NCBI GenBank assembly: GCA_016210005.1
Contig: JACQVA010000097.1
Location: 42,769-106,768, forward strand
Direction of reading: 5' to 3'
Source: Deltaproteobacteria bacterium
Lineage (GTDB): Bacteria; Desulfobacterota; Binatia; HRBIN30; JACQVA1
DNA: 64,000 nucleotides
The notes beneath the pieces are model-generated. The model was not told the origin of the DNA. It saw only the letters and a program-made list of their open reading frames with translations, and ran no database searches. Shown here piece by piece: positions 48,146 through 56,175 of this stretch. Both the position numbers and the translations under genes were made by a program. The first letter of the stretch is position 1; every line of letters starts with the position of its first letter.

Positions 48146-50758
48146 ATGATTCCGCAACGCTGGATCGAAGGCTACTTGCGCTTTCTGCTCAAGTACCGCG
48201 GCTCGGTTACCATAGTCGTCGCGTTGATCACACTGTTCTTCGCGTTCCAGTTGCGCCTGATGCGGCTGCACACCGACTTCTTCGATTTCTACCCGAAGTA
48301 CCGCACCTTCGCCGACGCTTGGCACGAATGCCGCGGCGAGGGCGGCAATGCCGTCTCGTGCCTGGCCAAGTCGGTGATCAATCCCGGGCCCAACCCCTAC
48401 ATCCAGATTTACCGCGACTTCCGCCGTATGTTCGGCAGCGCCAACATCCTCAGTGTCATCCTCGAGGTCAAGCAGGGCGACGTCTACAACCCTGCCACCT
48501 TGCAGAAGCTCGATGCCATCACCAAGTACGTCATCAACAGCAAGGGCGTGGTGCCGTATCAGATCCTCTCGATCGCCCATCCGCGCATCACCAGCGTCAC
48601 CGCCCGTGAAGGCGGGGTCGAGATTCGGCCGGTATTCTACCCCAGCATTCCGCAAACCCAGGCCGATGCCGACCGCGTCAAGTTCGCCGTCTACCAGAAC
48701 AAGGGCATCCGCGGCATATTTGCCTCGCTGGACGATACCGCCCTGGTGGTCCACGCCGGCTTTTGGGAGGAAGCCCTCGACTTCCGCGAACTCTATAAGC
48801 GCATGCAGGACCTGAAGGCCGAGCAGGAGGACGCCAACCACACCATCTACATCACCGGCTTCCCCTGGCTGTACACTTCGGTGCTGCAGTACACGAACCA
48901 GTTGATCCTGGTGTTTGTTGCCACAACCATCGCCCTCTCGTTCTTGCTGTACTCGTACTTCCGCACTTGGACCGGCATCTGGGTACCAATCTTTTCCGGG
49001 TTGCTTTCCAGTGTGTGGGGCTTGGGGTTAGCGGCGTTTCTCGGCTTCAACCTCGATCCGCTGGTGCTGGTGGTGCCGATCTTCCTGACCGCCCGGGCGC
49101 TCAGCCACTCGGTGCAGTCGATGGACCGCTACCATGAAGAGTACCACCGCCTGCACGATAAGGAGCAAGCGATCGTGGTCTCGTACTCGCACCTGTTTGC
49201 GCCGGCGATCGCTTCGATCGTCACCGACGGCATCGGGCTGCTGATCGTGGCGGTGGCGCCGATTCCGCTGATTCAGAAGGTCGCCATCTTCGCCAGCTTC
49301 TGGGTGGTGTCGATCTTCATCAGCGTGGTGACGCTGCACCCGATCATCCTCTCGTACATCAACCCGCCGCCGCAGCTGACGCCCCAGGCGCAACGCCAGC
49401 GCGGCCCTGGGCTGGGACTGGCCACCGTCATCGTCGTGGTCGGGCTGGCCGCCGCCTACGGGCTCCATCGCGCCGAGGTTCTCGGCGGCTGGACTGCGTT
49501 CCTTGTGACCACTCCGCTGCTGGCCTGGTACTGGCTGGCTTACGCGGAAGAAATCTATCCCACCGTCACCCGCTGGGTCATCATCGGCAGCGAGGGCTAC
49601 CGCCGCTGGATCGTGGTGACCATCACCTTAGCCCTATTCTTCGTCGCTCCGATCTGGGGCTGGACCCTGAAGGTCGGCGACATGACGCCGGGCGCGGCGC
49701 TGCTTTTTCCCGACCATCCCTACAACGTTGCCTTTCACAAGCTGAACCATAAGTTCCTCGGCGCCAGCCAGCTGATCGTGATCGCGGACACCAAGAAGCC
49801 TGACGGCATGAAGAACATCGCCCCGCTGATCACGATGGAGGAATTCGCCGACCACATGCGCGGCGCGGAAGGCGCCAGCGGCTCGGTCACCGTGATCGAC
49901 ATCGTCAAGCAACTGACCCGGCTGTACCGCGACGGTGACCCGAAGTGGAGCCTCGTGCCCGAGAAGCCCAAGGAGATCGGCCAGCTCTTCTACGTGTTCA
50001 CCAACAGCGCCGCCGCCGGCGACCTCGATCGCTTCATGGACCCCACCGGCCGCTACGGCACCGTGCTCACGCTATTCCGCGGTTATTCGCACGACGTGGT
50101 GATGAACTCGATCGCCATGGGCAAGCGCTTCGCCGAACAGCTCCACAGTGACGACGTCGAGTTCAAGTTCGCCGGCGGCCTGTTCGGCATCTTGGCCGCC
50201 GTCAACGAAGCGGTGGAGAACTCGTACTGGACCAACCTAATCCTCATCTTCTGCATCGTCTACTTCTGCCTGTACCTCACCTACGGCTCCTGGTACTGCT
50301 CGGCCATCTTGATGATCCCGGTGATTCTCTCGCAGTTGGTGGCCGAGGCGCTGATGGTGCTGTGGAATATCGACTTGAACGTGAACTCGCTGCCGATCGC
50401 GGCGGCGGGCGCCGGGGTCGGGGTGGATTACGGCATCTACCACTTCAGCCGCATGATCGACACCTTCGACGAGATCGGCAAGCTCGACGAGGCCATCGAC
50501 TACGCCACCGCCACCACCGGCAAGGCGATCATCTTCACCGCCTCGACCATGCTCGCCGGCACCGGCTTCTTCTGGTTCGCGGACCTGAAGTTCCAGGCCG
50601 AGATGGGCATGCTGCTGGCGCTGCTGATGGGCTTCAACACCTTCGGCGGGCTGGTGGTGGTGCCGGCATTGATCAAGGTGCTGCGCCCGCGTTTCCTGTT
50701 GGATCGTAAGCCAGTCGGCAGCGCCGCATCACCGACCCAGACCGCGCTGGCGAGCTGA
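48146..50758 (+). CDS. MMPL/RND-superfamily membrane transporter
   Basis: This 870-residue inner-membrane RND-superfamily protein has about 12 membrane helices in two halves and two large periplasmic loops. The first helix is VTIVVALITLFFAFQL, helices 2-6 lie about 250-420, and the second half begins after about 490. GAGVGVDYGIYHFSRMIDTFDE near 750 is the conserved sterol-sensing or MMPL helix pair. Such permeases use the proton gradient to move lipids or hydrophobic compounds. ACGGAGGA precedes the ATG at 48146. It is the energised core of the cluster. Confidence 0.92.
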   Translation: MIPQRWIEGYLRFLLKYRGSVTIVVALITLFFAFQLRLMRLHTDFFDFYPKYRTFADAWHECRGEGGNAVSCLAKSVINPGPNPYIQIYRDFRRMFGSANILSVILEVKQGDVYNPATLQKLDAITKYVINSKGVVPYQILSIAHPRITSVTAREGGVEIRPVFYPSIPQTQADADRVKFAVYQNKGIRGIFASLDDTALVVHAGFWEEALDFRELYKRMQDLKAEQEDANHTIYITGFPWLYTSVLQYTNQLILVFVATTIALSFLLYSYFRTWTGIWVPIFSGLLSSVWGLGLAAFLGFNLDPLVLVVPIFLTARALSHSVQSMDRYHEEYHRLHDKEQAIVVSYSHLFAPAIASIVTDGIGLLIVAVAPIPLIQKVAIFASFWVVSIFISVVTLHPIILSYINPPPQLTPQAQRQRGPGLGLATVIVVVGLAAAYGLHRAEVLGGWTAFLVTTPLLAWYWLAYAEEIYPTVTRWVIIGSEGYRRWIVVTITLALFFVAPIWGWTLKVGDMTPGAALLFPDHPYNVAFHKLNHKFLGASQLIVIADTKKPDGMKNIAPLITMEEFADHMRGAEGASGSVTVIDIVKQLTRLYRDGDPKWSLVPEKPKEIGQLFYVFTNSAAAGDLDRFMDPTGRYGTVLTLFRGYSHDVVMNSIAMGKRFAEQLHSDDVEFKFAGGLFGILAAVNEAVENSYWTNLILIFCIVYFCLYLTYGSWYCSAILMIPVILSQLVAEALMVLWNIDLNVNSLPIAAAGAGVGVDYGIYHFSRMIDTFDEIGKLDEAIDYATATTGKAIIFTASTMLAGTGFFWFADLKFQAEMGMLLALLMGFNTFGGLVVVPALIKVLRPRFLLDRKPVGSAASPTQTALAS

Positions 50759-50828
50759 AGGCAATTGACTGAGAAGACCCGTGCCCACGAGATGACTCGG
50801 CGCACGCACTTATAAAGGAGGCTACAGC

Positions 50829-52139
50829 ATGATCGGGCAGAAACTTCGGAGACTCGCAGGCGCCACCGCGCTGGCGGCGGCACTCGGCGTCACCGCGTTG
50901 AGCGCTCTACCGGTGGCGGCCGAAGACCAGGGCAAGACCTGGATCTTGGACAGCAACAACTGGCAGGAGGCCAAAGACCTGGTACCTCCTGTGGTGCTCG
51001 AGCGCATCAAGAAGGGCGAATACTGGTACAAGGTCGTCCCCGTCGACCCCGACAAATTCCGGCAGAACTACTCGAAGAAGTTCTGGGACGCCAGCGAGGC
51101 CAACGACGGTAAGTACGACATCGATACCGCCACTTGCGGGCTCAAAGATGTGAAGACCGGCAAGATGCCCGACTTCTATTTCGGCTATCCCTTCCCCAAG
51201 ATCGACAAGAGCGACCCGCAGGCGGGCTGCAAGATGGCGTGGAACTTCGACGCCGCCAACGCCATGGGCAACGGCCAGGGCGCTACCTTTACCTTGAACG
51301 GCATCGATGGCAGCGGCGAGTTCAAGCGCATCAAGCTTTGGCTGCACCTCAATGCCTTCCTCGGCCGCTCGGCCGGCCCCATCCCCAACCCAGAGAACTT
51401 GCGCAGCACCAGCATGTCGAACGTGCTCGAACCGCAGGACGTCGACGGGGTCGGCGGCTTGACCAAGCGCAACAATGACTGGAACAGCCAGGATCAATCC
51501 TGGTACTACGTGCCCTCGACCCGGCGCGTGCGCCGCGTCAACGCCGCCACCCGATCCGATCCCGTCGCCGGGCTGGACATTTTCGGCGACGATGTGAACT
51601 GCTACGCCGGCAAGATCGAGTATTACAAGTGGAAACTGGTGGGCGAGGGCAACATCCTGGCCCCAGTGCTCAGCCCCGATCCTTTCCCGCAGAAGAAGAT
51701 CACCGAAAGCCGCTCCGAGGTCCAAATCCCCTATTTCAAGGCCGGCTACGAAACCCCCGGCAGTAAGGGCGTGCCCTGGCTGATCGTCGAGAACCTGAGC
51801 ATGGTGCCGCGGCCGGTGTGGATCGTCGAGGGGCAGTCGGAAGACCCCTACTACAACTTCGGCAAAGTCATCATGTACATGGACAAGGAAATGTACCGCA
51901 TCTACTGGAAGCTGGTCCACAACCGGGCGGGCGAGTACTTCTACAACGCCATGTGTGCCTACCACTGGTCCAAGAACGACGACGGCACGCTCACCTCCGT
52001 TACCCCCAACATGGTCGTTGGCGTCAACGACAAGACCAACCGCGCCGCCCTCGGCGGCCGCTACAGCTCGCAGTTCATCGAGACCAAGTACGACGACGAC
52101 TACTTCACCCTGCACCACCTCACCCACATGTCCGACTGA
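50829..52139 (+). CDS. DUF1329-type periplasmic/outer-membrane protein
   Basis: This 436-residue protein has a signal peptide (cleavage near Ala 30 after LSALPVAAED) and the DUF1329 signature: DFYFGYPFPKID, DQSWYYVPSTRRVRRVNAA and FGKVIMYMDKEMYRIYWK. Recollection places DUF1329 in the LolA/LolB-like fold, which would suit carrying a hydrophobic molecule; I have not checked this. AAAGGAGG precedes ATG 50829. It is the last gene of the module, followed by a strong hairpin. DUF1302 and DUF1329 genes usually occur together. Confidence 0.9.
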   Translation: MIGQKLRRLAGATALAAALGVTALSALPVAAEDQGKTWILDSNNWQEAKDLVPPVVLERIKKGEYWYKVVPVDPDKFRQNYSKKFWDASEANDGKYDIDTATCGLKDVKTGKMPDFYFGYPFPKIDKSDPQAGCKMAWNFDAANAMGNGQGATFTLNGIDGSGEFKRIKLWLHLNAFLGRSAGPIPNPENLRSTSMSNVLEPQDVDGVGGLTKRNNDWNSQDQSWYYVPSTRRVRRVNAATRSDPVAGLDIFGDDVNCYAGKIEYYKWKLVGEGNILAPVLSPDPFPQKKITESRSEVQIPYFKAGYETPGSKGVPWLIVENLSMVPRPVWIVEGQSEDPYYNFGKVIMYMDKEMYRIYWKLVHNRAGEYFYNAMCAYHWSKNDDGTLTSVTPNMVVGVNDKTNRAALGGRYSSQFIETKYDDDYFTLHHLTHMSD

Positions 52140-52148
52140 TCTCACGCT

Positions 52149-52195
52149 GGTCCGAAGTCCGGGCTGGAGCTTAGATCCAGCCCGGACTTCAGACC
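52149..52195 (+). terminator. Strong hairpin after the DUF1329 gene
   Basis: The arms GAAGTCCGGGCTGGA and TCCAGCCCGGACTTC form a 15-bp perfect stem with a short loop, extended by GGTC/GACC after one mismatch. It begins 10 bases after the DUF1329 stop. No U-tract follows, so Rho-independent termination is likely but not certain. Confidence 0.6.
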
Positions 52196-52236
52196 ACATC
52201 CGCTGCCACTAGACGCACGCGGCCGGACTCTGTAGG

Positions 52237-54222
52237 GTGCCGCGCGTGCTTGGTGGTGCGGTGAAATATCTTCTCGGCTCGCCTCTTCCTTTGCTCTCGT
52301 GGCTGCGGCTTGCGGCCTTCGCCTTGACGCTGCTGGCGAGCGTCGCGGGTGCCGGCGTGTCCGGCGATGCCGACTGTAACGGCTATCTCGATCCGGCTGA
52401 TCTCGATGCCTTGATTGAAAGCAGTTTTGGAACCTACGACTGCCCGGATGCCGACATAAACGGCGACGGCAGCGTCGGGGCCGCCGATGTCGCCGCGCTG
52501 CTGCAGCTGCTCAGCCATCCGGCCACACCGACGCCGATAGCGAGCGGCCCGGTCGTCACTTTCTTTGGCCTCGCTAGCTCGGCGGGTGAAGCGGCCCTAC
52601 CCATTGCCATCACCGATGATGGGGTGCCGATCTTCTGGCGACCGGTTGGGGTCGGCTTCAAGCTGGTCATCGAGGGTGCGCCGGGATCGAGCGGCAAGAT
52701 GGTCGGGCGGATAGTTGAACCGATCACCGGGCGTCCCGACCTCCAACTCGAAAGCGACCAGGGGCTGGGCAACGGTGGCTATGATCGCTGCCCCGGAACG
52801 GTGCCTGGCATCAGCCCGCCGGACTTCGGCCCCGGCCCGCTGATTGACGCTGCGCTGCGCGCTTTCGCCTGTGGCTTTCAGGCCACCACCACCCGCACCA
52901 CTGCGTGTACGTTGGGGCCGTTCGGCAATGCGGACTGGGTCGGAGCCGCCACGCAAGTGCAGTTCTGCCTGCAAGTCGAAGCCCTGCGGCAATTTCCACC
53001 CGGGCAAACCCAACTCAGCGTCCAGCTCCGTGACGTGGACGGCAACGCCGGCCCGGTGCAGCACCTGGTGGTGCTGGTCGGGGCGACGCCGCCGCCAACC
53101 AATACGCGCACGCCGACGCCAACGGCCACAACCGTTCCCACGAACACGCGCACTGCCACCCGGCCTCATACCGCGACGGCAACGCCGCCGCCCAGCCGCA
53201 CCTTGACGGCAACGGCTACGCCCACCGGCTTCGCCACCAGCACGTGGACCGCGACCGCAACCGCTGTACTCACTGCGCCGCCAACGGCGACCAAGACACG
53301 CACCGCAACGCCGTCCGCTACCGGCGGCACGCCCCCGAGCACCAGCACACCCACTCGTACCGTTACCGCTTCCCCAATTCGCAGCGCCACCGCTCCGTTT
53401 ACGTCCACACCCACAGCGAGCCCGAGCCGAACCACGCCCTTGCCGAGCGCAACTCGAAGTGCCACGCCAACACTCGCACCCAGCGCCAGCGCAACTGCAA
53501 CCCGCACCGCCACGCGCCCGCCGACGATCACCCCCAGCCGCAGCCCCACGCCGCAGCCGACACCGACGCGCTCGGTTACCCGGACCCCCACGCGCATTCC
53601 CACCAGCACACCGTCGCCGAGTGAGGACGCCGGTCCGGTGGTGAGCTTCTTCGGCCTGGCCAATGCCGATTACGCGCTGGCCACTCCAACCGCGACCACC
53701 CCGGAAGGCATCCCGATCTACCAGCGCGCCTTCGGGTATTCCTTCGTTCTGGTGGTCGAAGGCCGCCCCGGCAGCAGCCGCCAGAGAGTCGGCGGTAGCA
53801 GCTTCAACTACGATCCGACCGACCCGACGGTCAGACCTGACTTGCAAATTCAGGTGAATCGCCCATTGGGCAACGGCAGTGCCGCGGTCTGCGACAACTC
53901 GCTGCCGACCCTTGGGGGAATACCGGCGGTGGACCCGCCGAGCTTCGAGCTAACCCAACCGATCTCGGATGCGCTCAACGATCTGGGCTGTCGGTTCTTG
54001 AACGGTGCGGGTACCCCCGGGGGCCGCAGCCAGGCAGACGCCTGCACCGTCTTTATCGACGGCACCTATCACTTCGTCGACAAGAACAACTCGACGATCC
54101 AGTTCTGCGGCCAGATTGCCAACCGCTTCGCCTTTCCGAGCGGAGAGACGCTGGTGACAGTGCGTTTGCGCGACCAGGGGAAGAACCTCGGCCCGCCGGC
54201 GCAACTGATCATTCGCTACTGA
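52237..54222 (+). CDS. Secreted two-domain protein with Thr/Pro linker and dockerin-like N terminus
   Basis: This protein (about 661 residues from GTG 52237) is likely exported; GTG 52261 would begin a more typical signal peptide. A calcium-loop segment follows (DADCNGYLDPADLDAL and DINGDGSVGAADV). Domain A (about 103-283) and domain B (about 466-661) are homologous: GPVVTFFGL against GPVVSFFGL, RPDLQLESDQGLGNG against RPDLQIQVNRPLGNG, and VRLRDQGKNLGP against VQLRDVDGNAGP. They are joined by about 178 residues rich in Thr, Pro, Ala and Ser that may be glycosylated. Function is unknown; it may bind a surface or polysaccharide. Confidence 0.8.
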   Translation: MPRVLGGAVKYLLGSPLPLLSWLRLAAFALTLLASVAGAGVSGDADCNGYLDPADLDALIESSFGTYDCPDADINGDGSVGAADVAALLQLLSHPATPTPIASGPVVTFFGLASSAGEAALPIAITDDGVPIFWRPVGVGFKLVIEGAPGSSGKMVGRIVEPITGRPDLQLESDQGLGNGGYDRCPGTVPGISPPDFGPGPLIDAALRAFACGFQATTTRTTACTLGPFGNADWVGAATQVQFCLQVEALRQFPPGQTQLSVQLRDVDGNAGPVQHLVVLVGATPPPTNTRTPTPTATTVPTNTRTATRPHTATATPPPSRTLTATATPTGFATSTWTATATAVLTAPPTATKTRTATPSATGGTPPSTSTPTRTVTASPIRSATAPFTSTPTASPSRTTPLPSATRSATPTLAPSASATATRTATRPPTITPSRSPTPQPTPTRSVTRTPTRIPTSTPSPSEDAGPVVSFFGLANADYALATPTATTPEGIPIYQRAFGYSFVLVVEGRPGSSRQRVGGSSFNYDPTDPTVRPDLQIQVNRPLGNGSAAVCDNSLPTLGGIPAVDPPSFELTQPISDALNDLGCRFLNGAGTPGGRSQADACTVFIDGTYHFVDKNNSTIQFCGQIANRFAFPSGETLVTVRLRDQGKNLGPPAQLIIRY

Positions 54223-54237
54223 TACTTCCGGCCGACC

Positions 54238-54567
54238 TCAGCCCTCGGTCAGGCTGCGCAGCCAGCGGGCGATCCAGCCTTCGCTCTCCAGCCTGGCCAC
54301 GCGGATCAATTCGCCATGATCGAGCCAGATTCCCTGGCAGGCGCGGCACTCATCCACGACCACATCGTGCAATCTCCGCTCTGCCAGGCGCTCGCCGCAC
54401 TTCGGGCAGCGCATCAGGGCGGCTTGCTTGAGCGTGTCTTCGGCCTGACCGGCCTGGGCCTGCTTGATCTTATCGAGCAGCTCGCGGTCGCGCTGGGCGA
54501 AGTACTGGTCCTCGCGCCCGCGCTCGACGTCACGCAGCTTGTCTCCCAAACGGTCTTTCTCATCCAT
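54238..54567 (-). CDS. Zinc-finger (TFIIB-type) small protein
   Basis: This 109-residue protein starts at ATG 54567 with GGAGG eight bases upstream. An acidic/basic helical N terminus (DEKDRLGDKLRDVERGRED) precedes a zinc ribbon, RCPKCGERLAERR through CRACQGIWLDHGEL, matching the zf-TFIIB family found as small accessory proteins. It overlaps the upstream small membrane-protein gene by eight bases. Function is unknown, perhaps nucleic-acid or protein binding. Confidence 0.82.
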   Translation of the reverse strand: MDEKDRLGDKLRDVERGREDQYFAQRDRELLDKIKQAQAGQAEDTLKQAALMRCPKCGERLAERRLHDVVVDECRACQGIWLDHGELIRVARLESEGWIARWLRSLTEG

Positions 54568-54790
54568 TGCTCTGACCTCCACGGTTAGCGCTAAGCCGGC
54601 GGTGCGGCCAATGCGAGCGCAGCCACTCCAGGCAGCGCCGGGCGTACACGCTCTCGCTACTCAACAACGTCAAGCCGATAACGAGAAACAGGATGCCCTG
54701 GAGGACCGGCAGCACTAGACCCGCCACGCCCAGGCCCAGCAAGAACACGCCGGCTCCTATTCGTGCGACGCGCACGGCCGCTTGCCGCAT
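54560..54790 (-). CDS. Small membrane protein, PGPGW-like
   Basis: This 76-residue protein starts at ATG 54790 after GGGAG. Two hydrophobic segments (about 10-25 and 28-45: GAGVFLLGLGVAGLVLP and GILFLVIGLTLL) meet at LPVLQG, like the small PGPGW-type membrane proteins. The soluble tail is Arg/His-rich. It is followed with an eight-base overlap by the zinc-finger gene. The longer open frame upstream would run antisense-like through the rnpB 3' end and is unlikely. Confidence 0.6.
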   Translation of the reverse strand: MRQAAVRVARIGAGVFLLGLGVAGLVLPVLQGILFLVIGLTLLSSESVYARRCLEWLRSHWPHRRLSANRGGQSNG

Positions 54791-54881
54791 CAGGACTCCC
54801 GTCCATCGCCTGGCCCCTGGCGCGCCAGCCGCCGCAGCACGCGCTCTTTCATCCCAAACCCACAGCCGCGCATTGCCGGCG

Positions 54882-54910
54882 AGCGTAGTGACGCATGCGC
54901 AGATTGTCAA
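54882..54910 (-). promoter_or_regulatory. Sigma-70 type promoter candidate for the small membrane/zinc-finger genes
   Basis: On the minus strand TTGACA (54910-54905), a 17-base spacer and TACGCT (54887-54882) lie about 90 bases before the start of the small membrane-protein gene. The -35 is perfect and the -10 matches three of six. Confidence 0.4.
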
Positions 54911-54915
54911 CGTGA

Positions 54916-54940
54916 GCCTGCCGGCCGGCGTCCGGCAGGC
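54916..54940 (-). terminator. Hairpin terminator candidate after rnpB
   Basis: GCCTGCCGG and CCGGCAGGC form a 9-bp stem around a 7-base loop, starting a few bases beyond the rnpB 3' end. No U-tract is present. It would separate rnpB from the two small genes downstream. Confidence 0.5.
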
Positions 54941-54943
54941 AGT

Positions 54944-55315
54944 GACCGGAGGAGGTCGATAAGCCGGATTCTGTTCCTGCCCGCAACTCGGGCAGGCAGC
55001 AGTCATTCCTCTGGGCCGGTCGTTTCCGGCCGGCTCAAGCAACGTACCCGAGGGTCCGCGCGGGCCACGCTGCCCTCCTGTTCGTCTTGCTCCGGGTGGG
55101 GTTTGCCGAGCGGCGGCGTCACCGCCACCGCTGGTGAGCAACGCTCACCGTTTCACCGACTCCCCGCGGTTACGACCGCGGGGCCGTCTCTTTTCTGTGG
55201 CACTTTCCCCCGATCGCTCGGGGCCGCCGTTAACGGCCACCCTGCCCTGCGGAGTCCGGACTTTCCTCGCGCCCCGATCGAGTCGGGGTGTGCGACTGCT
55301 TGACCTCCTCCGGTC
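54944..55315 (-). ncRNA. rnpB: RNase P RNA (class A)
   Basis: This is the catalytic RNA that trims tRNA 5' leaders. On the minus strand the ends pair as P1: GACCGGAGGAGGTC (55315-55302) with GACCTCCTCCGGTC (54957-54944), 14 bp. The conserved GGAAAGTCCGGACTCC and AGGGTGGC segments of the 5' half are present. GAACAGAATCCGGCTTA near the 3' end and ACAGAAAAGAGACGG in the middle are the hallmark conserved strings. At about 372 nucleotides it is normal. It lies 15 bases after the zinc-ribbon gene on the same strand. Confidence 0.96.
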
Positions 55316-55330
55316 GGTTGCCAGCTTGGC

Positions 55331-56071
55331 TCATTTGCCCGAGCTTGTCGACGAGTCGGGCCGCCAAACCAGGATACGGTGGCAATTGGGGCAGGAACGC
55401 ACGTCGCGGTATTTCTTCATCTCGTTGAAGAACTGCGGCGGCACATGCATATGGCAGCCCATGCAGGTGCCGTTGCGGACTTCGACCACCGCGGTGGCGC
55501 CGCGGCGGGCGAAGATCTGCTCGTACTTGGCGCGCAACGTCTTGCTGAGCGACCCGGCCACTTGGTCGCGTGCGCCGCGTTCGGCAGCCACCTCCGCTGC
55601 CAGCGCGGCTATGCGTTGCCGGTGCGCCGCAATCTGCGCGGCGAACTTCTGCTCCAGCGCGGCCAGCGCCTGCTCGTGCTCTGCCAGCGTGGCCTCGATG
55701 GTGTCCACCGCCTGGAGGGCGCTCATGACCTCGGCTTCGAGTAGTTGGTTGGCCTCCTTGCCGACCTCGATTTCGCGGCGCAGGGCCGATAGTTCCTTCT
55801 CGTTGCGCACGCGGTTGAGCCGCATGCGCCGATCCTTCATCTTGGCGCCTTCTTCTTCGAAGCGGGCTTCGAGTTCGCGCCGTTGCTGATCGCGCGCCTC
55901 GCGTTCCGCCCGCGCTGCTCCGACTGCTTGCTGCTGGTTGGTGATCTCGATCTCCATTTCCGCGGCCTCGCGCTCCAGCGCCGCGACCACTTCGCGCTTC
56001 TCCTGCAGCTGCCGGTCGAGTTCCAGCAAACTCGCCAGCCGCTCTAACTCCGATTCGCTTTGTGCCTCCAA
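55331..56071 (-). CDS. Coiled-coil C4-type zinc-ribbon protein
   Basis: This 246-256-residue protein has a long coiled coil (about 20-180, with LDRQLQEKREVVAALEREAA and RVRNEKELSALRREIEVG) and a C-terminal zinc ribbon (TCMGCHMHVPP, RSCPNCHR). It matches the family often annotated as C4-type zinc ribbon. TTG 56071 has AAGGAGG ten bases upstream. The first ATG (56101) overlaps the tRNA 3' end and has no room for a leader. The family is frequently next to rnpB in deltaproteobacteria. Role unclear. Confidence 0.86.
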   Translation of the reverse strand: MEAQSESELERLASLLELDRQLQEKREVVAALEREAAEMEIEITNQQQAVGAARAEREARDQQRRELEARFEEEGAKMKDRRMRLNRVRNEKELSALRREIEVGKEANQLLEAEVMSALQAVDTIEATLAEHEQALAALEQKFAAQIAAHRQRIAALAAEVAAERGARDQVAGSLSKTLRAKYEQIFARRGATAVVEVRNGTCMGCHMHVPPQFFNEMKKYRDVRSCPNCHRILVWRPDSSTSSGK

Positions 56072-56100
56072 CGACGTAGTTGCCTCCTTCTGCGTGGTCA

Positions 56101-56175
56101 TGGGCCCACCAGGATTCGAACCTGGGACCTACCGGTTATGAGCCGGCGGCTCTGACCAGCCTGAGCTATGGGCCC
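56101..56175 (-). tRNA. tRNA with CAU anticodon (Ile2 or elongator Met)
   Basis: A complete cloverleaf of 75 nucleotides reads on the minus strand. The acceptor stem is GGGCCCA/TGGGCCC with discriminator A and no encoded CCA. The D-arm is GCTC/GAGC, the anticodon loop CTCATAA (anticodon CAT), and the T-arm CCAGG-TTCGAAT-CCTGG. C4-G69 and C5-G68 acceptor pairs, known TilS determinants, favour isoleucine 2 (lysidine-modified) over methionine, but this is an inference. Confidence 0.93.

Noticed and set aside
47462..48841. 459-codon minus-strand frame over the YCF48 and MMPL genes
   Set aside because: It spans two convincing plus-strand genes, including the gap between them, and matches no family.
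53080..53640. Possible CRISPR or tandem DNA repeat in the ACC/CCG-rich stretch
   Set aside because: There is no constant repeat-spacer spacing. It is codon-level repetition of Thr, Pro and Ala in the linker of the secreted protein.
54560..55141. 193-codon minus frame extending the small membrane protein through rnpB
   Set aside because: The N-terminal half would be translated from the RNase P RNA gene. The ATG at 54790 with its own ribosome site is a better start.
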